Source of the DNA: UBA10518 sp022837185
GTDB lineage: Bacteria > Desulfobacterota > Desulfobulbia > Desulfobulbales > Desulfobulbaceae
DNA: 64,000 bases
Direction of reading: 5' to 3'
Assembly: GCA_034007705.1 (NCBI GenBank)
Contig: JAVEQK010000016.1
Coordinates: 1 to 64,000, forward strand
Numbering within the stretch: position 1 is the stretch's first letter; the number at the start of each line of letters is the position of its first letter. Positions 52,142 through 59,830 of the stretch are shown here, one piece after another. The notes under the pieces were generated by a model that was given only the letters and a program-made list of their open reading frames with translations, did no database searches and had not been told where the DNA came from. The position numbers and the translations under genes were made by a program.

Positions 52142-52564
52142 ATGAAGAAAATAGTATGGGCTCTCTTTCTGCTGCTCTGTGCCGCCAGCTTTGCCGCCGC
52201 CGCTTGGGCTTCAACGGATACAGCCGCCAAGGGAAAAGCGGAACTGCCCTCCGGGACAGCGCCGGCTGCGGGGCTGGACTGGAAGGACGAACAATCGGCC
52301 ATTCCCAGGACCTTTGTCCATCAGCCGCCCCTGATCCCCCATGCGATTCATGAATACGAGACAACGACCTCGCGCAACGACTGCCTCGATTGTCATCGAA
52401 CCGGTGATGACGCCCAGGCTGCTCCGCCCCACGAAAGCCATTACCTGGACCGGGACGGGAAAGCCGGGGAAACGGTCGCGGCCCAGTGGTATTTCTGCAC
52501 CCAGTGCCATGTGGGACAGGTCGACGCCAAGCCGCTGATCGAGAACACATTTCAGGGCAAATAA
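52142..52564 (+). CDS. napB: Diheme cytochrome c subunit NapB
   Basis: The product is 140 residues. A signal peptide (1-23) is followed by two heme motifs, CLDCH and CTQCH, and the NapB segments HQPPLIPHAIHEY and APPHESHY with axial histidines. NapB is the small electron-transfer partner of NapA. It closes the operon napF-D-A-G-H-B; no napC is present. Confidence 0.92.
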   Translation: MKKIVWALFLLLCAASFAAAAWASTDTAAKGKAELPSGTAPAAGLDWKDEQSAIPRTFVHQPPLIPHAIHEYETTTSRNDCLDCHRTGDDAQAAPPHESHYLDRDGKAGETVAAQWYFCTQCHVGQVDAKPLIENTFQGK

Positions 52565-52646
52565 AACCTCTCCCTGCCCGCATTCCAGGGCGCAGGGCGT
52601 TGCCGGCCGGAGAAGCTGAACGGAGCTGCCACCGGCCCGGGGGCTG

Positions 52647-53822
52647 TTATTCCGGCGGACTTTCCTCCTCCCCCGGGTCATCCTGCCCCCGGGCCGGCTG
52701 GACATTGAACTCCCGGATGAAAATTTCCCACACCGCCACAAACACCACTGCGGTCAAGGGGCCGAGCACGAAGCCGTTCATGCCGAACAGCACGAAGCCG
52801 CCGAGGGTCGAGAGCAGAACGAGGTAATCGGGCAGCTTGGTGTCGCGCCCGACGAGGAGGGGGCGAAGGATATTGTCGGCCAGGCCGATGACCCCCGCGC
52901 CGAACACAACCAGAATCACCCCCTGCACCACTTGGCCGACGGCAAACAGGTAGACGGCCACCGGACCCCAGATCAGGCCGGCCCCGACGACGGGGATCAG
53001 CGAAAGCAGGGTCATGATCACCCCCCAGAGCACGGCGCCCTGGATGCCCAGCAGCCAGAAGATGATGCCGCCCAGCGCTCCCTGGACCATGGCGACCACC
53101 AGATTGCCCTTGACCGTGGCGCGGGTCACTTCGGCGAGTTTGTCGAAAAGCAGTTGCTCCCGCTCATCCCCCAGCGGCAGGGCGCGGACCAGCAGCCTGA
53201 CCAGGCCGGGTCCGTCGCGCAGCATGAAAAACGCCACGTAGAGCATCAGGGCGAGGCTGATCAGGAACTGCATGGTGCTCTGGCCGAACTGCGCGGCATT
53301 CTGCGCGATGTAGCGGCTGACCGTGATGGCCGCCCCGGATAGCTCCGCCTTGACCTTGTCGATGTCCACGTTGAAGCGGTCCAGGAAGTCCTGGACCACC
53401 GGGAAGGACTGTTTGATCGGGTCGATGAAGTCTCCGGGGTCGAGTGCCCCGCTCTGCAGGCGCTGATAGAGGGCCGCGCCCTCCCGGACAAACGAACCGA
53501 CCACGAACAGCGTCGGGACAATGCCGATGAGCAGGCAGGCGGCAAGCGTCGTCAGGGCCGCCAGGCTGGGGCTTCCCCAGAGCCTGCTCAGGCGGGAATG
53601 CAGCGGGTAGAACAGCAGGGCGATGACGCAGGCCCAGAAAATTGAGCCGAAAAACGGTTTGAGCAGGTAGAGGAACAGCAGCGACACCAGGGCGAGGATG
53701 AAAAGAAAGGAGCGCTGCTCCAGTCTTGCATGGTCATCCCGCCCCCGGTGCACATACTGCGAACCATCCGCCGGTTCAACCGGCCGGCCGGGGAGTGTCC
53801 CCTTCTCCTTGTCATTCGCCAT
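52647..53822 (-). CDS. AI-2E family transporter (PerM/UPF0118-like)
   Basis: The product is 391 residues from the ATG at 53820-53822, which has GGAGG and GAGGGG just upstream. Eight membrane helices are visible, with the family motifs GIQGAVLWGVIMTLLSLIPVVG and GRDTKLPDYLVLLSTLGG (each shortened to its core: GVIMTLLSLIPVVG; KLPDYLVLLSTLGG). This family includes E. coli YdgG/TqsA, linked to AI-2 export, and sodium/proton antiport-like PerM; function cannot be assigned. It has no functional link to nap and points the other way. Confidence 0.85.
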   Translation of the reverse strand: MANDKEKGTLPGRPVEPADGSQYVHRGRDDHARLEQRSFLFILALVSLLFLYLLKPFFGSIFWACVIALLFYPLHSRLSRLWGSPSLAALTTLAACLLIGIVPTLFVVGSFVREGAALYQRLQSGALDPGDFIDPIKQSFPVVQDFLDRFNVDIDKVKAELSGAAITVSRYIAQNAAQFGQSTMQFLISLALMLYVAFFMLRDGPGLVRLLVRALPLGDEREQLLFDKLAEVTRATVKGNLVVAMVQGALGGIIFWLLGIQGAVLWGVIMTLLSLIPVVGAGLIWGPVAVYLFAVGQVVQGVILVVFGAGVIGLADNILRPLLVGRDTKLPDYLVLLSTLGGFVLFGMNGFVLGPLTAVVFVAVWEIFIREFNVQPARGQDDPGEEESPPE

Positions 53823-53993
53823 TGGTCCCCTCTCCTCCTGATTCCCGACCCGTTCACCACATCCTGTGCCAGGCAAACGGCAACCGCCTGATATGGTTCA
53901 GCAGGAGTTTACCCTCCGATACCCTTCATGTAAATGAACATAACCGGAAACAGCAGCCTGGCGGCAACCTTCTGCGGGACCGGCAGCCTCCGG

Positions 53994-54971
53994 CTACAGG
54001 ATTTCCCTGACCGCCGCCACCAGCTTCTCCTCGTCGGGGATATAAAAGCGCTCCAGGGGCGGGCTGGCCGGCACCGGGATATCCGGGCCGGTCACGCGCC
54101 GCAGCGGGGCTTTCAGGGCGGCAAAGGCCTCTTCCATCACCACCGCCGCCACCTCTCCTCCAAAACCCCCGGTGCGCGTGGCCTCATGCAGCACGACCAG
54201 ACGGCCGGTCTTGCGCACCGAGGCCAGGATGGTCTCCTTGTCCAGCGGCGACAGGGTCCGCAGATCGACGATTTCCAGTTCAATGCCCTCCCCGGCCAGT
54301 TGCTCGGCCGCCTTTTCGGCCACCTGCAGCATCTTGGACCAGGTCACAACGGTGACATCGCCGCCTGCCCGCTTGACATCGGCCCTGCCGATGGGGATCA
54401 GGTACTCCTCCTCCGGCACCGGTCCCGGCGCGAAATACAGCTTCATGTCTTCGATGAAAATCACCGGGTTGGGATCCCGGACGGCAGACTTGAGAAGTCC
54501 CTTGGCATCGGCCGGGGTGGAGGGCATGACCACCTTCAGGCCCGGGCAGTGGGCAACCCAGGCCTCCAGGTTGTGGGAGTGCTGGCACCCGGCGCCGAAA
54601 CCGGCGCCGGACTTCATCCGCACCACCAGGGGAAAAGAGGACTTGCCGCCGGACAGGTAGCGCAACTTGGCGGCATGATTGACAATCATGTCCGAGGCGA
54701 GGGTGAAAAAGGGGTTGAACATGATCTCGATCACCGGCTTGAGACCGGCCTCGGCCGCCCCCACCGCCAGACCGGCGATGGCAGCCTCCGAAACCGGCGT
54801 GTCCCTGACCCGGCCCGGGCCGAACGCCTCCAGAAGCCCGGAGGTGGGGAGCATCGGACTGTCATGAATACTCACACCGACGCCTTCGCCGGCAAGAAAG
54901 ACATCGGGGTCCCGGGTCATCTCTTCCCGCAGGGCCTGGTTCAATGCCTGCCCCATCCCTAAATGCTGCAT
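53994..54971 (-). CDS. 2-Oxoacid dehydrogenase E1 component, beta subunit (pyruvate or acetoin type)
   Basis: The product is 325 residues. Motifs include EGVGVSIHDSPMLPTSGL, PVSEAAIAGLAVGAAEAGLKPVIEI, AKLRYLSGGKSSFPLVVR, SAGFGAGCQHSHNLEAWVAHCPGLKVVMP (core GAGCQHSHNLEAW) and LVVLHEATRTGGFG. These match the transketolase-like central and C-terminal domains of E1 beta. It forms alpha2beta2 with the E1 alpha gene 39 bases upstream and decarboxylates a 2-oxo acid with thiamine diphosphate, transferring the acyl group to lipoyl-E2. No E2 gene is in the window. Pyruvate or acetoin is the likely substrate. Confidence 0.9.
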   Translation of the reverse strand: MQHLGMGQALNQALREEMTRDPDVFLAGEGVGVSIHDSPMLPTSGLLEAFGPGRVRDTPVSEAAIAGLAVGAAEAGLKPVIEIMFNPFFTLASDMIVNHAAKLRYLSGGKSSFPLVVRMKSGAGFGAGCQHSHNLEAWVAHCPGLKVVMPSTPADAKGLLKSAVRDPNPVIFIEDMKLYFAPGPVPEEEYLIPIGRADVKRAGGDVTVVTWSKMLQVAEKAAEQLAGEGIELEIVDLRTLSPLDKETILASVRKTGRLVVLHEATRTGGFGGEVAAVVMEEAFAALKAPLRRVTGPDIPVPASPPLERFYIPDEEKLVAAVREIL

Positions 54972-55010
54972 GGTCCTGCTCCTTTCATTCGCAAATCTTT
55001 TCCTCCGCCT

Positions 55011-55973
55011 TCAGGCAAAAACATCCTCCAGGGCCTCATGGGGCTCGGGATAGGGGCTCTCTTCCGCAAAGCGGATGGCCTCCCGAACCGTCTCACCGAT
55101 TTCGCTCTCCATTGCCTGCAGTTCGTCCGCGCTGATGAGCCCCTCGGCGAGCATATCGCCGCGCAGTTTCGGGATGGGACACATGGCCTGCCATCGCTCG
55201 ATCTCTTCCCTGGGCTGGTAGAGCTGCAGGTCGCTTTCGCCATGGCCCCGCCAGCGATAGGTCTTGTATTCAATGAGCGTCGGCCCCTTGCCGGCCAGGG
55301 CGCGCTCCCTGGCGTCCACTGCCGACATGTACACCGCCAGGGCGTCATTGCCGTCCACCACCACCCCCGGCATGGCGTAGCCGGCCGCCCGGTCGGCGAT
55401 GTTCTCCGCCCTGGTATGCTGTTCATAGCTCTGGGCCCCGGCGTACAGATTGTTTTCGCACACAAAGATCACCGGCAGTTCCCAGACGCTTGCAAGATTC
55501 AAGGCCTCGTGAAAGGAGCCCTCGTTGGCCGCGCCGTCCCCGATAAAACAGACGGTGACGCATTTCTCCCCCCGGTACTGCTGGGCAAAGGCCCTGCCCA
55601 CGGCAATGGGCGGCCCCCCTCCGACCACGGTCGTCGTGCACGGGGCGTTGATCTCAGGCACCGCCAGATGCAGCGTGCCGCTTTTGCCTTTATTGCAGCC
55701 GGTCCGCTTGCCGAAGATTTCCGCCATCAGCGCTTTCGGGTCCGCCCCCTTGGCCAGCAGGTGTGCGTGGCTGCGGTGATTGGTGAAGATCACGTCCTCC
55801 GGCTGCAGGGCGGCGCACACTCCCGCGCCCACCGCCTCCTGTCCTGTGCACAGGATCATCATGCCGTGGATCTTGCCCTCGATTTTGCACAGTTCCGTCA
55901 GCGCTTCCTCGAACCTGCGGGACAGCAGCAGCGCCCGGAGCATTTCCAGCTTCTTTTCCCTGGATATCTGCAT
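55011..55973 (-). CDS. 2-Oxoacid dehydrogenase E1 component, alpha subunit
   Basis: The product is 320 residues. The thiamine diphosphate motif is GDGAANEGSFHEALNLASVW ending in ...CENN (the GDG...NN signature). SGTLHLAVPEIN with HRSHAHLLAKGADP and the phosphorylation-loop-like YRWRGHGESD are typical of E1 alpha. It works with the beta subunit downstream. The stop-to-start gap is 39 bases. A 75-base upstream element resembles one near the DUF169 gene. Confidence 0.92.
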   Translation of the reverse strand: MQISREKKLEMLRALLLSRRFEEALTELCKIEGKIHGMMILCTGQEAVGAGVCAALQPEDVIFTNHRSHAHLLAKGADPKALMAEIFGKRTGCNKGKSGTLHLAVPEINAPCTTTVVGGGPPIAVGRAFAQQYRGEKCVTVCFIGDGAANEGSFHEALNLASVWELPVIFVCENNLYAGAQSYEQHTRAENIADRAAGYAMPGVVVDGNDALAVYMSAVDARERALAGKGPTLIEYKTYRWRGHGESDLQLYQPREEIERWQAMCPIPKLRGDMLAEGLISADELQAMESEIGETVREAIRFAEESPYPEPHEALEDVFA

Positions 55974-56054
55974 CGGTCCTCCTTTTTGCCGGCAACGGAC
56001 TTTTCAACAATGCCGCCGGGATGTCCGACCAGCTTCCTGGCGGAACACCCTGCT

Positions 56055-56132
56055 CATAATTCCTATTTTACGGTTTATTGACCTTTCTCCAACATGTTTT
56101 TTTCAATTATCCTGTTTTTGTCGCGCATCCCC
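56055..56132. repeat. Intergenic element A, related to 59557-59630
   Basis: The stretch CATAATTCCTATTTTACGG and then TTTATTGACCTTTCTCCAAC resembles the element at 59557 (CATGGTTCCCATTGTACGG, TTTATGGCCTTTGTTCAAC) for about 75 bases with a 1-base gap. Read on the minus strand it has TTGGAG-N16-TAAAAT, a possible promoter for the E1 alpha gene. Confidence 0.55.
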
Positions 56133-56283
56133 TCCAGTCCCGCGCCGTCGACCTTCCGGCGGGCCGATGATGCCGGAAAAGCATGATCCCCTGAAAACTG
56201 CGGATCGTCACCGGCGGGAAATCAAGTGACTTTTTCCATGGCATTGCGCCGCGGGGCAAAACGATAAAACCGGTAAAAGGAAC

Positions 56284-56313
56284 TTGTTTTTTTGCGGAAA
56301 AATAAAATATAAT
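56284..56313 (+). promoter_or_regulatory. Possible promoter for the NrfH-like/octaheme pair
   Basis: TTGTTT (56284-56289), 18 bases, TATAAT (56308-56313), in a very A/T-rich patch, 95 bases before the ATG at 56408. No sigma-54 promoter or GTTACC dyad is visible here. The rest of the 55.97-56.4 kb gap is non-coding. Confidence 0.5.
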
Positions 56314-56407
56314 TTTTACATGAAATAATAATTTCGGATGCGGCCTGTCGAGTACTGAAAAATCCAATTTTACCCCATCCCAAATCAAAACAATGCAGGG
56401 AGGGCCT

Positions 56408-56965
56408 ATGAAAAAAGTGCTTACTCCTCTTGTCTGGGTAGTGGTGGGTATTGTCGCGGGGTTTCCGCTCTTCAGCCTCACCTATTACACCATGGTCCGC
56501 ACATCCACCCCTCTCTTCTGCGCAACATGTCATGAAATCCAGCCTGCTTACGATGCCTGGAAAACCTCGTCCCATGTGAATAACGGACAGGGCTTTGTGG
56601 CTGACTGCATGGACTGTCATCTGCCGCCGCCGCACGAGACCTTCAATTTTTTTTATGCCAAGACTCTGCACGGTCTCAAGGATATTTACGTTCATTTTCG
56701 GCAAGGGGCGGAGGCCTACGACAGGAGTGTCAACCGGGAGAAAGCCTATGCGTCGATGCACAATTCCCAGTGCCAGAAATGCCACCGCAACATTCTTTAC
56801 ATGCCCTACAATCGGGGAGCCATGCTGGCCCACCGGACAGTTATGTACCCGCGGCCCGGCTACGAGAAAAAATGTGTTGACTGCCACCGTAATCTGGTCC
56901 ACGTGGACCGGCCGGCTTACAACTACAGGAAAGACTACGGTTCATACCGGGCGACACGAATATGA
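56408..56965 (+). CDS. Tetraheme NapC/NrfH-family cytochrome (quinol dehydrogenase of the octaheme partner)
   Basis: The product is 185 residues. One N-terminal membrane anchor (about 8-28) is followed by four CxxCH motifs: CATCH at 38-42, CMDCH at 67-71, CQKCH and CVDCH at 156-160. Length and TM position match NrfH, which oxidises menaquinol and feeds a periplasmic multiheme reductase. GGGAGGG is 5 bases before the ATG at 56408; an earlier ATG at 56393 lacks a site. It is followed after 57 bases by the octaheme gene, the haoC-haoA order of anaerobic HAO-type systems. Confidence 0.9.
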   Translation: MKKVLTPLVWVVVGIVAGFPLFSLTYYTMVRTSTPLFCATCHEIQPAYDAWKTSSHVNNGQGFVADCMDCHLPPPHETFNFFYAKTLHGLKDIYVHFRQGAEAYDRSVNREKAYASMHNSQCQKCHRNILYMPYNRGAMLAHRTVMYPRPGYEKKCVDCHRNLVHVDRPAYNYRKDYGSYRATRI

Positions 56966-57022
56966 ATACGGTTAACGGAAGCTCAATTTTGTCATAAATT
57001 GAACTGATGGGGGGAGCAAATT

Positions 57023-58411
57023 ATGAAAAAATCCGGATTTCCATTCTTTCTTTTGAGCGTGATTCCCCTGGCAATATGCTGCGTTGCGGCAGCACACGCG
57101 CAGAATTACCCCAAGGCGAAGGAGTTCAGAATAGAGCGGAGTCTGGCGCCCCAGGCAATAGCATGCCTTGAATGCCACAAGCAGCAGAACCCGGGCCTGT
57201 TTGCGGACTGGTCGCACAGCCGTCATGCCTCAGCCGGCATCACCTGCCTGGACTGCCATCAGGCCGAAGAGCATGATCCGGACGTCAGCGTCGAACACTA
57301 CACGCAGTACCAGCGCACCGACTCTCCCTACGGAACCCAGGAATATAAAATTCCGGTTTCCGCCGTGGTGACGCCCAAGGACTGCTCCCGCTGCCATCCC
57401 GATGAGGTCACCCAGTACAGCCGCAGCAAGCATGCCAATACCATGGAAATCATGTGGAAGATCGATCCCTGGCTCAACAATGGCATGAACTCCGATATCG
57501 AGAGGAAAACAGGGTGCTACCACTGCCACGGAACCGTCCTGAAGACCAAGGACGGCAAGCTTGACCCCATGACCTGGCCCAATGTCGGGGTCGGCCGGGT
57601 GAATATGGATGGCAGCCTCGGCAGCTGCACCAGCTGCCATACACGGCACCGCTTCTCCGTCATGGAAGCCAGAAAGCCGGAAGCCTGCGGTCAATGCCAT
57701 CTTGGGCCGGACCATCCGCAGATTGAAATCTACATGGAATCCAAGCACGGCGACATCTATACGGCCTTCGGCGATGAGTACAACTGGAACTCGGCGCCGG
57801 GGACCTGGACGCCGGGGGTCGATTTCCGGGGACCGACCTGCGCCTCGTGCCATATGTCGGGGGCCGGTACGGTTCTGACTTCCCACGATGTCACCGAGCG
57901 GCTTTCCTGGGAGACACAGGCGCCCCTCACTGTCAGGCCTTCCGATTTCGCGGCCTTCCCGGCCAAAACCGATTGGGAGGTGGAACGCGGCAAAATGAAG
58001 GAAATCTGTCTCCAGTGCCACGGCAACGCCTGGGTCGAGGACTTTTATGTGAACTTCGACCAGGCGGTGGAAAATTACAACGAGATATACTTCAAGCCGG
58101 CAAAAGCAATGCTGGACAGCCTTTACGAGAAAGGACTGCTGGACAAGAGCAGGTTCTTCGATGAAGACCTGGAAGTGGAATACTATGAATTATGGCATCA
58201 TGAAGGCCGCCGCGCGCGGATGGGCGTCATGATGATGGCGCCCGATTATGCCTGGTGGCACGGGTTCTACGAATGCAAAAAGCGCTTCAATACCTTCATG
58301 AAGGAAGCCGAGCACCTGCTGGCCACCGGTGAAAAGGCGCATAGATATGAAGATTACCCCGGAGCGACGGGCGTTACCACGAAACCGGAGGAAATATTCG
58401 GCAATAAATGA
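57023..58411 (+). CDS. Octaheme hydroxylamine-oxidoreductase-type cytochrome, NrfH partner
   Basis: The product is 462 residues. A signal peptide (1-26) is followed by eight CxxCH motifs: CLECH, CLDCH, CSRCH, CYHCH, CTSCH, CGQCH, CASCH, CLQCH. The C-terminal part (RMGVMMMAPDYAWWHGFYE) matches the HAO helix-rich domain, like APDYAYWYGW in the other octaheme protein of this window. Pairing with a NrfH-type donor suggests a reductive role: nitrite or hydroxylamine to ammonium, as proposed for epsilonproteobacterial HaoA. The key P460 tyrosine status needs alignment. No NrfA gene is nearby. Confidence 0.88.
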   Translation: MKKSGFPFFLLSVIPLAICCVAAAHAQNYPKAKEFRIERSLAPQAIACLECHKQQNPGLFADWSHSRHASAGITCLDCHQAEEHDPDVSVEHYTQYQRTDSPYGTQEYKIPVSAVVTPKDCSRCHPDEVTQYSRSKHANTMEIMWKIDPWLNNGMNSDIERKTGCYHCHGTVLKTKDGKLDPMTWPNVGVGRVNMDGSLGSCTSCHTRHRFSVMEARKPEACGQCHLGPDHPQIEIYMESKHGDIYTAFGDEYNWNSAPGTWTPGVDFRGPTCASCHMSGAGTVLTSHDVTERLSWETQAPLTVRPSDFAAFPAKTDWEVERGKMKEICLQCHGNAWVEDFYVNFDQAVENYNEIYFKPAKAMLDSLYEKGLLDKSRFFDEDLEVEYYELWHHEGRRARMGVMMMAPDYAWWHGFYECKKRFNTFMKEAEHLLATGEKAHRYEDYPGATGVTTKPEEIFGNK

Positions 58412-58446
58412 GGCTGCGAATTCCTCCGGGATAAACCTGTTCACAG

Positions 58447-58482
58447 TACGGAAGGGGACGGAATAAACCGTCCCCTTCCGTA
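58447..58482. terminator. Bidirectional terminator hairpin after the octaheme gene
   Basis: TACGGAAGGGGACGG (58447-58461), loop AATAAA, CCGTCCCCTTCCGTA (58468-58482), a perfect 15-bp stem between the octaheme gene and the convergent DUF169 gene. T-run is short on the plus side. Confidence 0.75.
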
Positions 58483-58575
58483 TCTTCTCCTGTGCGTTGC
58501 GGCTTGCGATAAAGGGGTGGACCCTGGAAACCGACCAACATCGGTCCGCCTGCCTTCAGGCTGGGATAGGCATTG

Positions 58576-59397
58576 TTACTTGTCCGCTTCCATCAATGAA
58601 CACCAGGTGTGCCGCTCCAGAAAGCTTCCCGGCACGTTGGCCTCCATTTCGAGAAACATCTCCGTGGGCACGGCGAATGAGAGGTATTCCGAGCCGAGAA
58701 GATTGCGGACATACTTGCGGGCCGAGATGTCCGTCAGCCCCACCACGGCCCTGGGCTGTGCCGACCTGCCCTCCCGATAGGGAAGGATGCCCACGGTCTG
58801 GCAGCCGGCGGCCCAGGGGATGATCACGTTTTCCATCCCTTCCCTCCCGTAATTGGCAAGGATGACCAGGGCCGACAGCTGGTCCGGATTGGCAAGGAAA
58901 ACCACTGTCTCCGGCGTTTCGGCCTCAAGATCAACTTCCCCCAGCGGTTTGAACAGCACATAGGTTGATTTGATTTCCGTTATCGGCAGTTCTTCCACCC
59001 ACTGGTTCACCAGCTCCGGTGTTTTCGTGTAGCCTTCCCCTTGCAGAAAATTGTCCATGAACTCTTTGCCTGCGGCCCCTTCAAGGCCCCGGGCCACCTC
59101 TTTTCCCTTTTCCCATCCCTTGTTGCCGGATGACAGAAAGCGGGCAAAGCACTCCACTCCGCCCGGGAAACGGAGATAGGCGTTGCCGAAGCCAAGCCCG
59201 ACGCCCCCGCCCCAGCAGCCGTAGGTCTCCGCATCGAAGGCCGCGGTTCTGCCTTTTGCCGCATTGGCAAACATGAACATCACACAGCCCCACCTGCCTT
59301 TCTTGAACTGCAGGGCATTTTCCGGCTTGTCATCCCCCAGGACAACGGCAACCGGGTTGTACCTGAGCCCGAGGGCTGTGGCGATTCTCGATTCCAT
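58576..59397 (-). CDS. DUF169 family protein
   Basis: The product is 273 residues. The DUF169 pattern is LRYNPVAVVLGDDKPENALQF at the N-terminus, GRWGCVMFMFANAAKGRTAAF, ETYGCWGGGVGLGFG and VIIPWAAGCQTVGILPY. The family occurs in anaerobes and archaea, often near heme or metal-reductase genes. Its function is unknown. Conserved cysteines in the RWGC, YGCWGG and AAGCQ motifs could bind a cofactor. A 75-base element upstream resembles that before the E1 alpha gene. Confidence 0.85.
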   Translation of the reverse strand: MESRIATALGLRYNPVAVVLGDDKPENALQFKKGRWGCVMFMFANAAKGRTAAFDAETYGCWGGGVGLGFGNAYLRFPGGVECFARFLSSGNKGWEKGKEVARGLEGAAGKEFMDNFLQGEGYTKTPELVNQWVEELPITEIKSTYVLFKPLGEVDLEAETPETVVFLANPDQLSALVILANYGREGMENVIIPWAAGCQTVGILPYREGRSAQPRAVVGLTDISARKYVRNLLGSEYLSFAVPTEMFLEMEANVPGSFLERHTWCSLMEADK

Positions 59398-59556
59398 AAG
59401 CGCACCTCTTTCCGATTTTCAGCTTGGACAACAGCAGTATTTTTGTGCGGGCAAGCGGCAAGCCGTCCGGCCCGGCCGCTCCGAACCAGCCTCCATGCCC
59501 AGGCCGTTCATGCGCCTGCTCCAATGCAGCCGGACAAGCTTTTGATGAAACGTTGT

Positions 59557-59630
59557 CATGGTTCCCATTGTACGGTTTATGGCCTTTGTTCAACAGTTTT
59601 TTACGATTTTTCTGTTCTTCCCGCACCCCG
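59557..59630. repeat. Intergenic element B, related to 56055-56132
   Basis: See element A. On the minus strand it holds TTGAAC-N15-TACAAT, a possible promoter for the DUF169 gene. The remainder of the gap up to 59830 holds only a GGAG ribosome site near 59820 and A-rich sequence at 59700-59720; no gene is seen. Confidence 0.55.
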
Positions 59631-59830
59631 GCGGTTCAGTGTCCAAAAAACAGCGGTATTGTTGCGGGCAGCCATGTTCCTGCTTCTTCTCATTCCCGGA
59701 GAAAAAAAAAGAAGATAATATACCGGGAATTGGTTTATTTATCAGAGAAGATTGGCGCTGTATGCACGGAAATTAGAGCCTGCCGCGGCGCAGGACCAAA
59801 TCCGCGGTTCCTAAAACAAGGAGAGGCAAA

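Noticed and set aside
56230..56260. A TGGCATTGC sequence upstream of the NrfH-like gene as a sigma-54 promoter
   Set aside because: The -24/-12 spacing is wrong and no dyad is near; a sigma-70-like promoter at 56284 fits better.
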